Shown here: in pieces, positions 1-9,039 of the stretch
Layout: each line of letters begins with the position of its first letter
Position numbering within the stretch: position 1 is the first letter of the stretch
From: JASHVB01 sp963762885
GTDB taxonomy: Bacteria > Pseudomonadota > Alphaproteobacteria > Acetobacterales > Acetobacteraceae
Assembly (NCBI GenBank): GCA_963762885.1
Contig: CAVXNH010000089.1
Location: 119,598 to 183,597, forward strand
Direction: 5' to 3'
Length of the DNA: 64,000 nucleotides
The notes under the pieces: model-generated
The model's database searches: none
Seen by the model: the letters and a program-made list of their open reading frames with translations, nothing else
Told to the model about the DNA's origin: nothing
Translations under genes and position numbers: made by a program

Positions 1-184
1 GGATCAACCCGGCGATGGCCGCGTCGTCGAGGCCGCCGGCATCCATCCGCCGGCTGATCGCCAGCGCCACCAGCAGCACCGGGTTGCCAAACGGATCCTG
101 GTCGCCACGGGCGCCAAGGCGCGCGGTCAGCTCCAGCAGTTCCTGGGCCAGCGAGGCGACCGGATCGGTTGGCATGTCCGCCAT
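1..184 (-). CDS. N-terminal fragment, possibly phosphoenolpyruvate carboxylase
   Basis: This is the first 61 codons of a leftward gene whose 3' end lies outside the window. The ATG at 184 opens MADMPTDPVASLAQELLELT, and further on come DPFGNPVLLVALAISRRMD and LDDAAIAGLI. The pattern 'DPF.NPVLLVALAISRR.D' recalls the N-terminus of short alphaproteobacterial PEP carboxylases, which make oxaloacetate from PEP and bicarbonate. That match is from memory and no catalytic residue is visible, so the name is tentative. A second in-frame ATG at 175 is an alternative start. Upstream lies a family C repeat, and the next gene is divergent. Confidence 0.4.
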   Translation of the reverse strand, partial: MADMPTDPVASLAQELLELTARLGARGDQDPFGNPVLLVALAISRRMDAGGLDDAAIAGLI

Positions 185-281
185 TTGGGCAATCCTGCAA
201 TGGTTTGTGCGTCGCAGCAAGAATCTTCGTGTTTTGCCCGCATTGGACGCTTCCGGCGCCTAATCTGGCGGCGTCTGCCTA

Positions 282-472
282 AGAAAACCTCTCCCGCGCT
301 TTTGCGCGGGAGAGGTCGCCACGAAGTGGCGGGTGAGGGTGATCGGGTCGGCACGCGCCGATGCGGGCTTTCGGCGTGGTACGGCGTAGCAAGCAAGGGC
401 TTCGGAGCGGCGGGCGAAACCCTCACCCGCCGCTTCGCGGCGTCCTCTCCCGCATAGCGGGAGAGGTTTTCT
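282..472. repeat. Family C palindromic repeat, copy 1 (191 bp)
   Basis: The element is bounded by a perfect 16-bp inverted repeat: agaaaacctctcccgc at 282-297 and its reverse complement at 457-472. Inside are smaller opposed blocks (ctcccgcgc/gcgcgggag, gtgagggt/accctcac and cgaagtggcggg/cccgccgcttcg). It fills the gap between two divergent genes. A shorter relative with the same 'ggtgagggtgatcgggtcgg' wording lies near 57570-57672. It could fold as a long hairpin in RNA. I see no transposase or other coding content in it. Confidence 0.75.
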
Positions 473-531
473 GCCACGGCATATCGCTTGCAGCTATTAT
501 AGCCCATCATCGCGACAGGAGAGCGAACCAC

Positions 532-1845
532 GTGGCGGCACGACCTTTTCACCTCGGGTGGTTCCTCCAGGGCTCCAGCGTCCAGGCCTGGGGCGAGCCC
601 TGGACCGGCCATATCGGCGCGACCTGGATGGTCCCCGACCTGTTCCTCGACATGGCGCGCAGCCTCGAACGCGCCTGCTTCGACTACATCCTGCTGGAAG
701 ACAGCTCCTATGTCGGCGAGAGCTACCAGGGCTCTACCGGCATCTACCTGGAGAACGGCATCGCCGTGCCGCGGCAGGATCCGTCCGTCGTGGCCTCGCT
801 GATGACCGCCGTCACGTCGCGCCTCGGCATCGTCCCGACTTTCGGCACGTACGCCTACCCGCCCTATTTGCTGGCACGGTTGGTCGCCACGCTGGACCAG
901 GTTTCGCAGGGCCGCATCGGCTGGAACGCGGTGACCGGCAGTTCCGACTACGCGGCGATGAATTTCGGCATGAAGGGCATGCCGGAACACGACCTGCGCT
1001 ACGACAAGGCGGACGAATACATGCAGGTGGTGCGCGCGCTGTGGGGCTCGTGGGAGCCGGGCGCCATCATTGCCGACTGCGACCGCGGCATCCTGGTGGA
1101 CACCAGCAAGGTCCACGCGGTCAACCACGAGGGCCAATTCTACCAGACCCGAGGCCCGCTGAACTCCGGCCCGTGCCCCCAAGGCCAGCCGGTGATCGCC
1201 CAGGCCGGCGGCTCGCCGCGCGGCCGACAGTTCGCGGCCCAGCATGCCGACACCATCGTGGCGCACGTCAAGGGCGTCGCCGCGATGAAGGCCTACCGCG
1301 ACGACGTGCGCGCCCGGATGGCGGCGTGCGGCCGCAATCCCGACACCTGCAAGGTGCTGTTCCTGGCCGCGCCGATCGTCGGCCAGACCGAATCCGAGGC
1401 ACAGGAGCGCCGCCAAACGCGACTGGAACGCGCCCGGCAGCAGATTCCCCAGCGCCTGGCCCACCTCGGCAAGGTCACCAACATCGACTTCGGCCGCTTC
1501 GACCTGGACCAGCCGTTGGGCGAACTGAAGACCAACGGCCATCAGCAGACGCTCGACCAGTTCACCGCGAAAGCCCCCGGCAAGACGCTGCGCGAGCTGA
1601 TGGAGGACTACAACACCACGGCTCTGTCGCTGGAACTCGTCGGCACCCCCGACCGCGTCGCCGCCCAGATGGCCGAAGCGATGGAGGAAGCCGGGGGCGA
1701 CGGCTACCTGTTCTCGATGCCCAACGTCACCCGGCGCCTGCTGGCGGAAATGGAGGACGGGCTGGTGCCGGCACTGCAAGCCCGCGGCCTGACCCGGGCG
1801 TCGTACACGCACAAGCAGTTCCGCGACAACTTGCTGGAATTCTGA
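532..1845 (+). CDS. LLM-class flavin-dependent monooxygenase (NtaA/SnaA/DszA family)
   Basis: The product is 437 aa, the usual length for the NtaA/SnaA/DszA branch of luciferase-like FMN monooxygenases, which use FMNH2 from a separate reductase to oxidise amines or organosulfur compounds. Family hallmarks visible are the N-terminal strand with HLGWF, the DYILLEDSSY segment, TFGTYAYPPYLLARLVATLD followed by GRIGWNAVTGS, and VIAQAGGSPRGRQFAA. A GTG at 532 preceded by the ribosome site aggagag is chosen as start; the frame stays open upstream to 361 but runs through the family C repeat. The gene is followed 34 nt later by an ABC importer operon, suggesting uptake and oxidation of the same compound (inference). 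The substrate is unknown. Confidence 0.85.
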   Translation: MAARPFHLGWFLQGSSVQAWGEPWTGHIGATWMVPDLFLDMARSLERACFDYILLEDSSYVGESYQGSTGIYLENGIAVPRQDPSVVASLMTAVTSRLGIVPTFGTYAYPPYLLARLVATLDQVSQGRIGWNAVTGSSDYAAMNFGMKGMPEHDLRYDKADEYMQVVRALWGSWEPGAIIADCDRGILVDTSKVHAVNHEGQFYQTRGPLNSGPCPQGQPVIAQAGGSPRGRQFAAQHADTIVAHVKGVAAMKAYRDDVRARMAACGRNPDTCKVLFLAAPIVGQTESEAQERRQTRLERARQQIPQRLAHLGKVTNIDFGRFDLDQPLGELKTNGHQQTLDQFTAKAPGKTLRELMEDYNTTALSLELVGTPDRVAAQMAEAMEEAGGDGYLFSMPNVTRRLLAEMEDGLVPALQARGLTRASYTHKQFRDNLLEF

Positions 1846-1879
1846 CCGCCCCCGGCAAACCGCAGACAGGAGCGCAGCC

Positions 1880-2991
1880 ATGACGCAGCGGACTCACCCT
1901 CTAAGCCGTCGCCATCTCCTCGCACTGGGCGCGGCAGCGGCGATCTCGCCGTTCCAGGCCTATCGAGCGCTGGCGCAAGGTGCGCCCCTGCCCGAGCTGC
2001 CGCCGATGCCGGAGAAGCTGAAGGGCAGCGGCGAACTGCGCATCGCGGCCTATGGCGGCACCGCCCAGGACGCGGAGCGCACCGCCTATTTCACCCCGTT
2101 CGGCGACCTCAGCGGCATCAAGGTGCGCGACTTCGCCGGCGCCGACCTCAACAAGGTCAAGGCGATGGTAGAGACCGGCAACGTCGAATGGGACGTCGTG
2201 CAGCTCAGCCAGGGCAGCGTGAAGAACTTGATGAAGCACGGCGACTATTTCGAGAAGATCGACTACGACCTGGTGGACACCGCCAATATCGAGCCCGGCT
2301 ACCGCACCGACTACTCGCTCGACATGCTGGTGTGGGCCGAGGTCATGGCCTACCGGACCGACGCGTTCAACGGCGCGGTGCCGGTCGGATGGGCGGATTT
2401 CTGGGACCTCAAGAAGTTCCCTGGCGACCGTGCGCTGGGCGGTGCGGGCCCCAGCTCGCCGGAACTGGAATTTGCCTTGATGGCTGCCGGCGTCACCCCC
2501 AACAAGGTCTATCCCATCGACATCGAGAAGGCGTTCGCCAGCTACGACAAGGTCAAGTCGAGCATCGTGAAGTGGTGGGAGACCGGCGCCGTCCCGGTGC
2601 AGTTGCTGTCCGACAAGGAAGTCGTGGCGACGTCCGTGTGGAACGGCCGCGTGGCGGCGATCCAGGCCGCCGGAGTGCCGGCCGCGATCAGTTGGGACCA
2701 GGGCCTGTTGAAGCGCGATTGCTGGGCGGTGCCAAAGGGCTCGCCCAACAAGGCGAACGCCATGAAGTTCATCGCCTTCAGCACCATGGCGGTGCCGCAG
2801 GCGCGGCTGTCGTCGCTGATCCCCTATGGCTTCGTGAACACAAATCCGCCGACTACGTGGCGCCGAAGCAACTGGCGCTGCTGCCCAGCGCCCCCGAAAT
2901 CAAAGCCAAACTGGTGCCGTATGATTACGAGTGGTGGTCGCAGAACCGCGACACCGTGATCGGCCGCTGGAACAAGTGGATCCTCGCCTGA
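1880..2991 (+). CDS. ABC transporter substrate-binding protein, polyamine type, Tat signal (frame change)
   Basis: The product is a periplasmic solute-binding protein of the spermidine/putrescine (PotD/PotF, COG0687) type. The N-terminus has a twin-arginine motif, SRRHLLALGAAAA, followed by an Ala-rich hydrophobic stretch, pointing to Tat export. Typical later segments are ELRIAAYGGTAQDAE, WDVVQLSQGSVKNL, and the C-terminal EWWSQNRDTVIGRWNKWIL. The reading frame breaks near 2842 at gaacacaaatcc: restoring one base gives NTKSADYVAPKQLALLPSAP and continues to the stop at 2991. I treat this as a one-base deletion in the sequence. It is the first gene of the importer, followed by ATPase and two permeases. 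Confidence 0.8.
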
Positions 2992-3143
2992 GCGCGGATG
3001 CCGACCGGCCCGCCATGGCCGCCCCCGTCGCGGCGGGCGAATCCGGCCTTTCCGTCATGGCGGGCGACGGCCCGCCATCGACGACTGTTCCCCGCGCCGC
3101 CCCGCATAATTTCAGGCCACCGGCGGCTCGCCATGGCGACCGC

Positions 3144-4268
3144 ATGTCGGCCACCACTCCCTCGACCTCTGCACCCGCCGTTTCGCCGGGCCGCGGCGCC
3201 AAGGTTTCCCTCGTCGGCCTGGAAAAACGCTTCGACGGGGTCGGCGCCGTCCGCGGCATCTCGCTCGAAATCGGCTCCGGCGAGTTCCTGACCCTGCTCG
3301 GCCCCAGCGGCTCCGGCAAGACCACGACCCTGATGATGATCGCCGGATTCGAAACCCCCACCGATGGCGACATCGCCATCGACGGGTGCTCCGTCGTCGG
3401 CCTGCCGCCGCACAAGCGCAACATCGGCATGGTGTTTCAGAACTACGCCCTGTTCCCGCATCTGACGGTGGCCGAGAACATCGCCTTTCCGCTGAAGCAG
3501 CGCGGCATGAACCGCGCGACCGCACGCGGCTGGTCGACCGACAGCCTCGCGATGGTGCGGCTGCCCGGCTACGAGGCCCGCTATCCGCGCCAGCTCTCCG
3601 GTGGCCAGCAGCAGCGCGTCGCCCTGGCGCGTGCGATCGTCTTCCAGCCGCGATTGCTGTTGCTGGACGAGCCGCTGGGCGCGCTCGACAAGCAGTTGCG
3701 CGAGAGCCTGCAACTGGAGATGCGCCGGCTGCACGCCGATCTCGGCATCACCTTCGTCCACGTCACCCACGACCAGGAGGAGGCGCTGACCATGTCCGAC
3801 CGCATCGCGGTCGTGAACGAAGGCCGCATCGCCCAGCTTGGCCGCCCGGAGGACCTCTACGACCGCCCCTGCAACCGTTTCGTTGCGTCGTTCCTTGGTG
3901 AGTCGAACTTCCTGCCCGGCCACGTACTCGGCATGGAAGACGCGGTCGTCGTGGCACACCACGCCGGCACGACTCTGCGGGCTCTCACGGCGGAACCTGT
4001 GCAACCAGGCGCAGAGGTAACCCTGACCGTGCGCCCCGAGCGTATGCGCTTCGCCGACACCGCATTCCCGGTCACAGGGCGGCAGAATCGTCTCCGCGCC
4101 ACGGTGACCGAAGCAATGTTCGCAGGTGAACGCTGCCGCTACCTGCTGCGCGTCGATGACGGCCTGACGCTGGTGCTGAAGGAACCGTCCGGCGCCGGCA
4201 CACGACGGCGCGCCGTCGGCGAAGTCGCCGAAATCGCCTGGTCGGTCGAAGACACGGTGGTGGTGTGA
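3144..4268 (+). CDS. ABC transporter ATP-binding protein, PotA type
   Basis: This is the 374-aa ATPase of the importer. Motifs in order: Walker A GPSGSGKTT (53-61), Q-loop MVFQNYALFPHL (97-108), signature LSGGQQQR (151-158), Walker B LLLLDEP (171-177), D-loop GALD and switch His209 in VTHDQEEA. The C-terminal ~130 residues match a TOBE-type regulatory domain (FLGESNFLPG onward, TVRPERMRF). It acts on the inner face of the cytoplasmic membrane with the two permeases downstream. The ATG at 3144 is the best placed start; the frame is open upstream to 2931, overlapping the binding-protein gene, and no strong ribosome site separates the choices. Confidence 0.85.
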   Translation: MSATTPSTSAPAVSPGRGAKVSLVGLEKRFDGVGAVRGISLEIGSGEFLTLLGPSGSGKTTTLMMIAGFETPTDGDIAIDGCSVVGLPPHKRNIGMVFQNYALFPHLTVAENIAFPLKQRGMNRATARGWSTDSLAMVRLPGYEARYPRQLSGGQQQRVALARAIVFQPRLLLLDEPLGALDKQLRESLQLEMRRLHADLGITFVHVTHDQEEALTMSDRIAVVNEGRIAQLGRPEDLYDRPCNRFVASFLGESNFLPGHVLGMEDAVVVAHHAGTTLRALTAEPVQPGAEVTLTVRPERMRFADTAFPVTGRQNRLRATVTEAMFAGERCRYLLRVDDGLTLVLKEPSGAGTRRRAVGEVAEIAWSVEDTVVV

Positions 4269-4284
4269 GGCGGGATGTTGTGCC

Positions 4285-4378
4285 GTCCCCCTCCCCTTGT
4301 GGGAGGGGGTCGGGGGAGGGGCTCGTGCCGCACGAAACCCCTCCCCCCAACCCCCTCCCGCAAGGGGAGGGGGAGGAC
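4285..4378. repeat. Family B palindromic repeat, copy 1
   Basis: A 94-bp element made of opposed pyrimidine/purine blocks: gtccccctccccttgtggga at its left end answers the cgcaaggggagggggaggac block at its right end, around a central cgtgccgcacg palindrome. A close relative lies at 22081-22170. Here it sits between the ATPase and the first permease of one operon, where it could form an mRNA hairpin. Confidence 0.7.
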
Positions 4379-5229
4379 TTGGACCGAACAACCCCATATC
4401 CCGTCACGTCGGCGCGCTGCTCCTGGTCGCCCCGCTCGTCCTCTTCATGGCGCTCTTCTACGCCCTACCCGTGCTCGCCATGCTCGCCCGCAGCATCACC
4501 GAGCCCACATTCTCGCTGACCAACTTCGTCCGCCTCGTCGGCGACGACGTATTCCTCCGCGTCTTCGGCAACACCCTGCGCACCGCCTTCGAGGTCACAC
4601 TCGGAACGCTCTTGCTCGGCTATCCCGTCGCCCTGGCCCTGTCCCGCATGCGCCCCAACGCCGCCCGCCTCACCCTGGTCATCGTGCTGCTGCCTTTCTG
4701 GACCAGCGTCCTGGTGCGCAGCTACGCCTGGATGGTCTTGCTCGGCCGCCACGGCCTGATCAACGAGGCCCTCCGCGCGCTCGACCTCATCGCCACCCCG
4801 CTGCGCCTGCTGAACACTCCGTTCGCGGTGCATGTGGCGATGATCCATATCCTGCTGCCCTACATGATCCTGCCGATCGCCAGCGTGCTGCGGCAGCTCG
4901 ACGCCGCCCTGCCGCGCGCCGCCGCCGGCCTCGGAGCACCCCCCTGGGCGGTCTTCCGCCAGGTCATTTTCCCCCTGTCGATGCCGGGCGTCATCGCCGG
5001 CACGCTACTGGTGTTCGTGCTATCGCTCGGCTTCTACATCACCCCGGCGCTGGTCGGAGGCCCCCGCGACCTGATGCTGGCGCAACTCATCGCGCAACAG
5101 GTGGACCTGCTGAACTGGCCCTACGCCGCCTGCCTCTCCGCCACCCTCCTGGCCGCGACATTGCTCTTGCTCGCGCTATGCACCGCACTCCCCGGCGTGC
5201 GCGGCGCATTCCGCCTCGGCGTGCGATGA
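4297..5229 (+). CDS. ABC transporter permease, PotB/PotH type (start uncertain)
   Basis: This is an inner-membrane permease with about six hydrophobic segments, beginning with VGALLLVAPLVLFMALFYAL. The EAA loop that contacts the ATPase is visible as RAAAGLGAPPWAVFRQVIFP followed by LSMPGVIAGTLLVF. The 5' end is problematic. The only upstream start in frame (TTG 4297) lies inside the family B repeat, and the first ~30 residues would be repeat-encoded. The native start is probably just before SRHVGALLL (about 4396), where the sequence reads ATA rather than ATG; the next ATG is at 4447, inside the first membrane segment. Its stop overlaps the next gene's ATG (ATGA). Confidence 0.75.
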   Translation: MWEGVGGGARAARNPSPQPPPARGGGGLGPNNPISRHVGALLLVAPLVLFMALFYALPVLAMLARSITEPTFSLTNFVRLVGDDVFLRVFGNTLRTAFEVTLGTLLLGYPVALALSRMRPNAARLTLVIVLLPFWTSVLVRSYAWMVLLGRHGLINEALRALDLIATPLRLLNTPFAVHVAMIHILLPYMILPIASVLRQLDAALPRAAAGLGAPPWAVFRQVIFPLSMPGVIAGTLLVFVLSLGFYITPALVGGPRDLMLAQLIAQQVDLLNWPYAACLSATLLAATLLLLALCTALPGVRGAFRLGVR

Positions 5230-5999
5230 ACCGCCCCGCCCTCCGCCTGCTCGTCGTCCTGGTGCTGCTGTTCCTGGCCCTGCCGATCCTGCTGATCGTC
5301 GTCGTGTCGTTCTCCTCGGCGGACTACCTGACATTCCCCCCGCCCAGCTTCGGGCTGCGCTGGTATCGCGCCTATATCGACAGCGCCGAGTGGCTGAACG
5401 CGACCGCCCTCAGCCTGACCGTGGCCGCTGCCGTGGTGGTGCTGTCCACCACGCTGGGAACGCTCGCCGCGCTCGGCCTGGCGCGGCTGCCACGCGCCGC
5501 CCGCACCGCCGCCACGGCGCTGATCCTGTCGCCGCTTATCGTGCCGACCATTGTGGTGGCGATCGGCATCTACTACGCATTCTCACGCTATGGCCTGATC
5601 GGCACACCGTTAGGGCTGGTGCTGGCGCACACCTGCCTGGCCGTGCCGTTCGTCGTCACCAGCGTCAGCGCCAGCCTGGCCGGCTTCGACCGTCGCCTGG
5701 ACCAGGCCGCGCGGAGCCTGGGAGCAACGCCGTGGGGCGCGTTCCGCCAGGTCACGCTGCCGCTGATCCGCCCCGGCGTGCTGGTCGGCGCGCTGTTCGC
5801 CTTCATCACCTCATTCGACGAATTGATCGTCGCGCTGTTCCTGTCCGGATCCGGCGCTGTCACCCTGCCGCGGCGCATGTGGGACGACCTGCGCTTCGCC
5901 ATCGATCCGACGATCGCGGCGGTCTCCACGCTCACCATCGTGCTGACCGCGCTGCTGCTGGGCGGCGCGCATCTGCTGCGCAAACGGGCAGGGCAGTGA
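5226..5999 (+). CDS. ABC transporter permease, PotC/PotI type
   Basis: The second permease (257 aa) of the importer. Six membrane segments are readable, starting with LRLLVVLVLLFLALPILLIV and ending TIVLTALLLGGAHLL. The EAA motif reads ARSLGATPWGAFRQVTLPLI, followed by RPGVLVGALFAFITSFDEL, typical of the PotC side. The start codon overlaps the preceding stop as ATGA, so the two permeases are translationally coupled. Together with 1880-5229 it makes a complete importer of the polyamine/amino-acid-derivative class; the substrate cannot be read from sequence. Confidence 0.85.
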   Translation: MNRPALRLLVVLVLLFLALPILLIVVVSFSSADYLTFPPPSFGLRWYRAYIDSAEWLNATALSLTVAAAVVVLSTTLGTLAALGLARLPRAARTAATALILSPLIVPTIVVAIGIYYAFSRYGLIGTPLGLVLAHTCLAVPFVVTSVSASLAGFDRRLDQAARSLGATPWGAFRQVTLPLIRPGVLVGALFAFITSFDELIVALFLSGSGAVTLPRRMWDDLRFAIDPTIAAVSTLTIVLTALLLGGAHLLRKRAGQ

Positions 6000-6052
6000 C
6001 CGTCATGGCGAAGGCCGGCCGTCCACGACTTTCAGCTACGATAAGACGTTGG

Positions 6053-6073
6053 TGACCAGGCCAAGCCTGGTCA
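6053..6073 (+). terminator. Hairpin after the transporter operon, possible terminator
   Basis: A perfect 9-bp stem (tgaccaggc, loop caa, gcctggtca) lies about 55 nt after the last permease stop. No run of T follows, so it may only stabilise the 3' end of the mRNA rather than terminate transcription. Confidence 0.3.
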
Positions 6074-6172
6074 TGCCACGGCCCGCGAGCGCACTCCTGG
6101 CCCCGCCGTCGGACTCGCTATCGCCCGGAAATCACCTTACCATCGATCAAAATTCGGGAGGGTCAACGTCCG

Positions 6173-6943
6173 ATGTTCTATCGACAAGACGTCTCGAACC
6201 TGGCCGCCGGCGAGCTGGATACCTTCCGCCAGACCATCGCCAAATCCATGAGCCTCAGCGACAACCGCGGCTTCATCCACTTCGCCGGCCTGCATGGTTG
6301 GCCCGGCAATCTCTGCCAACACGGCACGCCACTGTTCCTTCCCTGGCACCGCGGTTATCTCTACATGTTCGAGATGTCGCTAAGGGACATCAGTCCGGAC
6401 GTGTCGCTGCCGTGGTGGGACTGGACCTCGGACACGGCGCACGCCAGTGGTGTTCCGGCCGCCTATAGCGATCCGGCGCCGAACCCGCTGCTGTCATCGC
6501 AGACCGGCCTGCCGGCCGATATGTTGGCGCAAGTCCAGGCACAGATCCCGGACGCGCTGGACTTCTCGGTCACGCCGCCGCAGACCGTGCGCGCACCCGG
6601 CCCACCGACCGGCCTGCCCACCCCCGAGATCATCGAATCCGTGCTACAGGAAGCCACGTTCGACGGCTTCTCCAACCGGTTGGAGGATCAGCACAATCAG
6701 GTGCACGGCTGGGTGGGCGGATCGATGGGCATCATTCCGCTCGCCGCCTACGATCCGCTGTTCTGGGCGCATCACTGCATGATCGACCGTTTGTGGTATC
6801 TCTGGCAGCTTCGCAATCCGAACGGCGGCGTCGGCACGCTGTCGCCGAGCCAGGCGCTGGAGGGTTTTCCGCTGACGGTGTCCCAGGTGCTGGATATCCA
6901 CCAGCTCGGTTATGAATATGCAACCAAGGTGAACGTGGCATGA
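6173..6943 (+). CDS. Tyrosinase-family copper oxidase
   Basis: A 256-aa type-3 copper protein; relatives hydroxylate phenols and oxidise catechols to quinones. Likely CuA ligands are His36 or His41, His50 and His59 in CQHGTPLFLPWHRGYL. CuB ligands are His174 and His178 in HNQVHGWVGG and His200/His201 in PLFWAHHCMIDRLW. No signal peptide is visible, and the protein ends shortly after the catalytic core, so the shielding C-terminal domain found in many tyrosinases is missing. It appears instead as the next gene, overlapped by ATGA. Ribosome site gggagg sits about 10 nt before the ATG. Substrate and physiological role (melanin, phenolic breakdown) are not decidable. Confidence 0.85.
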   Translation: MFYRQDVSNLAAGELDTFRQTIAKSMSLSDNRGFIHFAGLHGWPGNLCQHGTPLFLPWHRGYLYMFEMSLRDISPDVSLPWWDWTSDTAHASGVPAAYSDPAPNPLLSSQTGLPADMLAQVQAQIPDALDFSVTPPQTVRAPGPPTGLPTPEIIESVLQEATFDGFSNRLEDQHNQVHGWVGGSMGIIPLAAYDPLFWAHHCMIDRLWYLWQLRNPNGGVGTLSPSQALEGFPLTVSQVLDIHQLGYEYATKVNVA

Positions 6944-7470
6944 GCGGCGTTGCAACACCCGCGGTGGCGCACCAGGGCGTGCTGCCACACCATCGGCGCG
7001 GCGGCCGGACGAAGTCGCACGCGTTGGCGTTTTCCCGCGACCATTTGCACCGGAAAGACTTCAACCGGGCGGACCTGATCTTCGACGCCGTCGATCACTC
7101 CGGCCCCAGCTTCGAAGCACGGGTGTTCCTGAACAACCCGGCCGCCACCGCCGACGCCGAGACGACGATCGCCAACGGCTATGCCGGCTCCTTCCACATC
7201 TTCGGCCACGGCATCTGCCTCGGCGATGTCGGCCACTGCGAGGTGAACGACCGCGGCAAGGCGCCGCACGATCTGCGCGGCCCGCATCCGCTGACGCCGC
7301 AGTCGAAAGTTGTGGTGGTGACCGAGCCGCTGAAGCAGGTGCTCGACCGGGACGGCAAGCTGGAGAACATCACGGTGGTTCCCGTTGCCTATGGTCGCGC
7401 CGCGACCGGCGACAAGGACCCTGATGGCTTCCTGAAATACGCCAGCGTCCGGCTGGCGACCTACGACTGA
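6940..7470 (+). CDS. Tyrosinase-associated C-terminal-type domain protein
   Basis: A 176-aa protein translationally coupled to the tyrosinase (ATGA). The core, from about residue 40, reads FNRADLIFDAVDHSGPSFEA, RVFLNNPAATADAETT, YAGSFHIFGHG, then VVPVAYG near the end. This resembles the beta-sandwich that covers the copper site in plant polyphenol oxidases and haemocyanins. I infer it binds or masks the tyrosinase, or helps load copper; several His residues lie in the N-terminal 35 residues (VAHQGVLPHHRRGG, SHALAF, DHLHRKD). No signal peptide is evident. It is usually fused to the enzyme, so a split arrangement is notable. Confidence 0.6.
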   Translation: MSGVATPAVAHQGVLPHHRRGGRTKSHALAFSRDHLHRKDFNRADLIFDAVDHSGPSFEARVFLNNPAATADAETTIANGYAGSFHIFGHGICLGDVGHCEVNDRGKAPHDLRGPHPLTPQSKVVVVTEPLKQVLDRDGKLENITVVPVAYGRAATGDKDPDGFLKYASVRLATYD

Positions 7471-7539
7471 GCCCAGCCCGCTTGCGCTGATCCGCCGCCC
7501 GGCGCTACCTCCGATCGGTCGCAGCACGGGAGAGCGCGG

Positions 7540-8769
<1,230 letters not shown>

Positions 8770-8808
8770 CGTTCTGACCCGGACGGATCGATCCCACGTC
8801 CAATGCCG

Positions 8809-9039
8809 TCATTGCGAGCGAAGCGAAGCAATCTCCCCCGAGAATGCCGGCATTATTTAGCAAACGCCACTTGGTCCGCATTCACCGCAAACCACACCGT
8901 CATCCCCGTGCAAGCGGGGACCCGGCGGCATGGGTCCCCGCTTTCGCGGGGATGACAATTCTTTGTGGTGTCTGCTACATAATGCCGGAGAATTCCCGCC
9001 AACTCACGTGGGAGATTGCTTCGCGTCGCTCGCAATGAC
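8809..9039. repeat. Family A dispersed palindromic repeat, copy 1 (231 bp)
   Basis: The outer arms are gtcattgcgagcg (8809) and its inverse ending at 9039. Inside are a second inverted pair (agcaatct.../agattgct, then ccggcatta/taatgccgg) and a central hairpin of opposed 'gtcatcccc...ggggatgac'. The order is outer arm, 'agcaaacgcc', 'ccgcattcaccgcaaaccac', core hairpin, 'gctacataatgcc', outer arm. Further copies are at 26624, 43723 and 50773, plus an arm fragment at 47888. The right 36 bp form the 3' end of the leftward gene 9004-11946. Confidence 0.8.

Noticed and set aside
127..1881. 584-codon open frame on the minus strand
   Set aside because: It is the mirror of the monooxygenase gene; composition is Arg/Gly/Ala/His-rich without recognisable domains, as expected for antisense frames in GC-rich DNA.
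8809..9039. Family A repeat as an insertion sequence or small RNA gene
   Set aside because: No transposase, no coding capacity and no promoter or terminator evidence for an RNA; kept as a repeat only.
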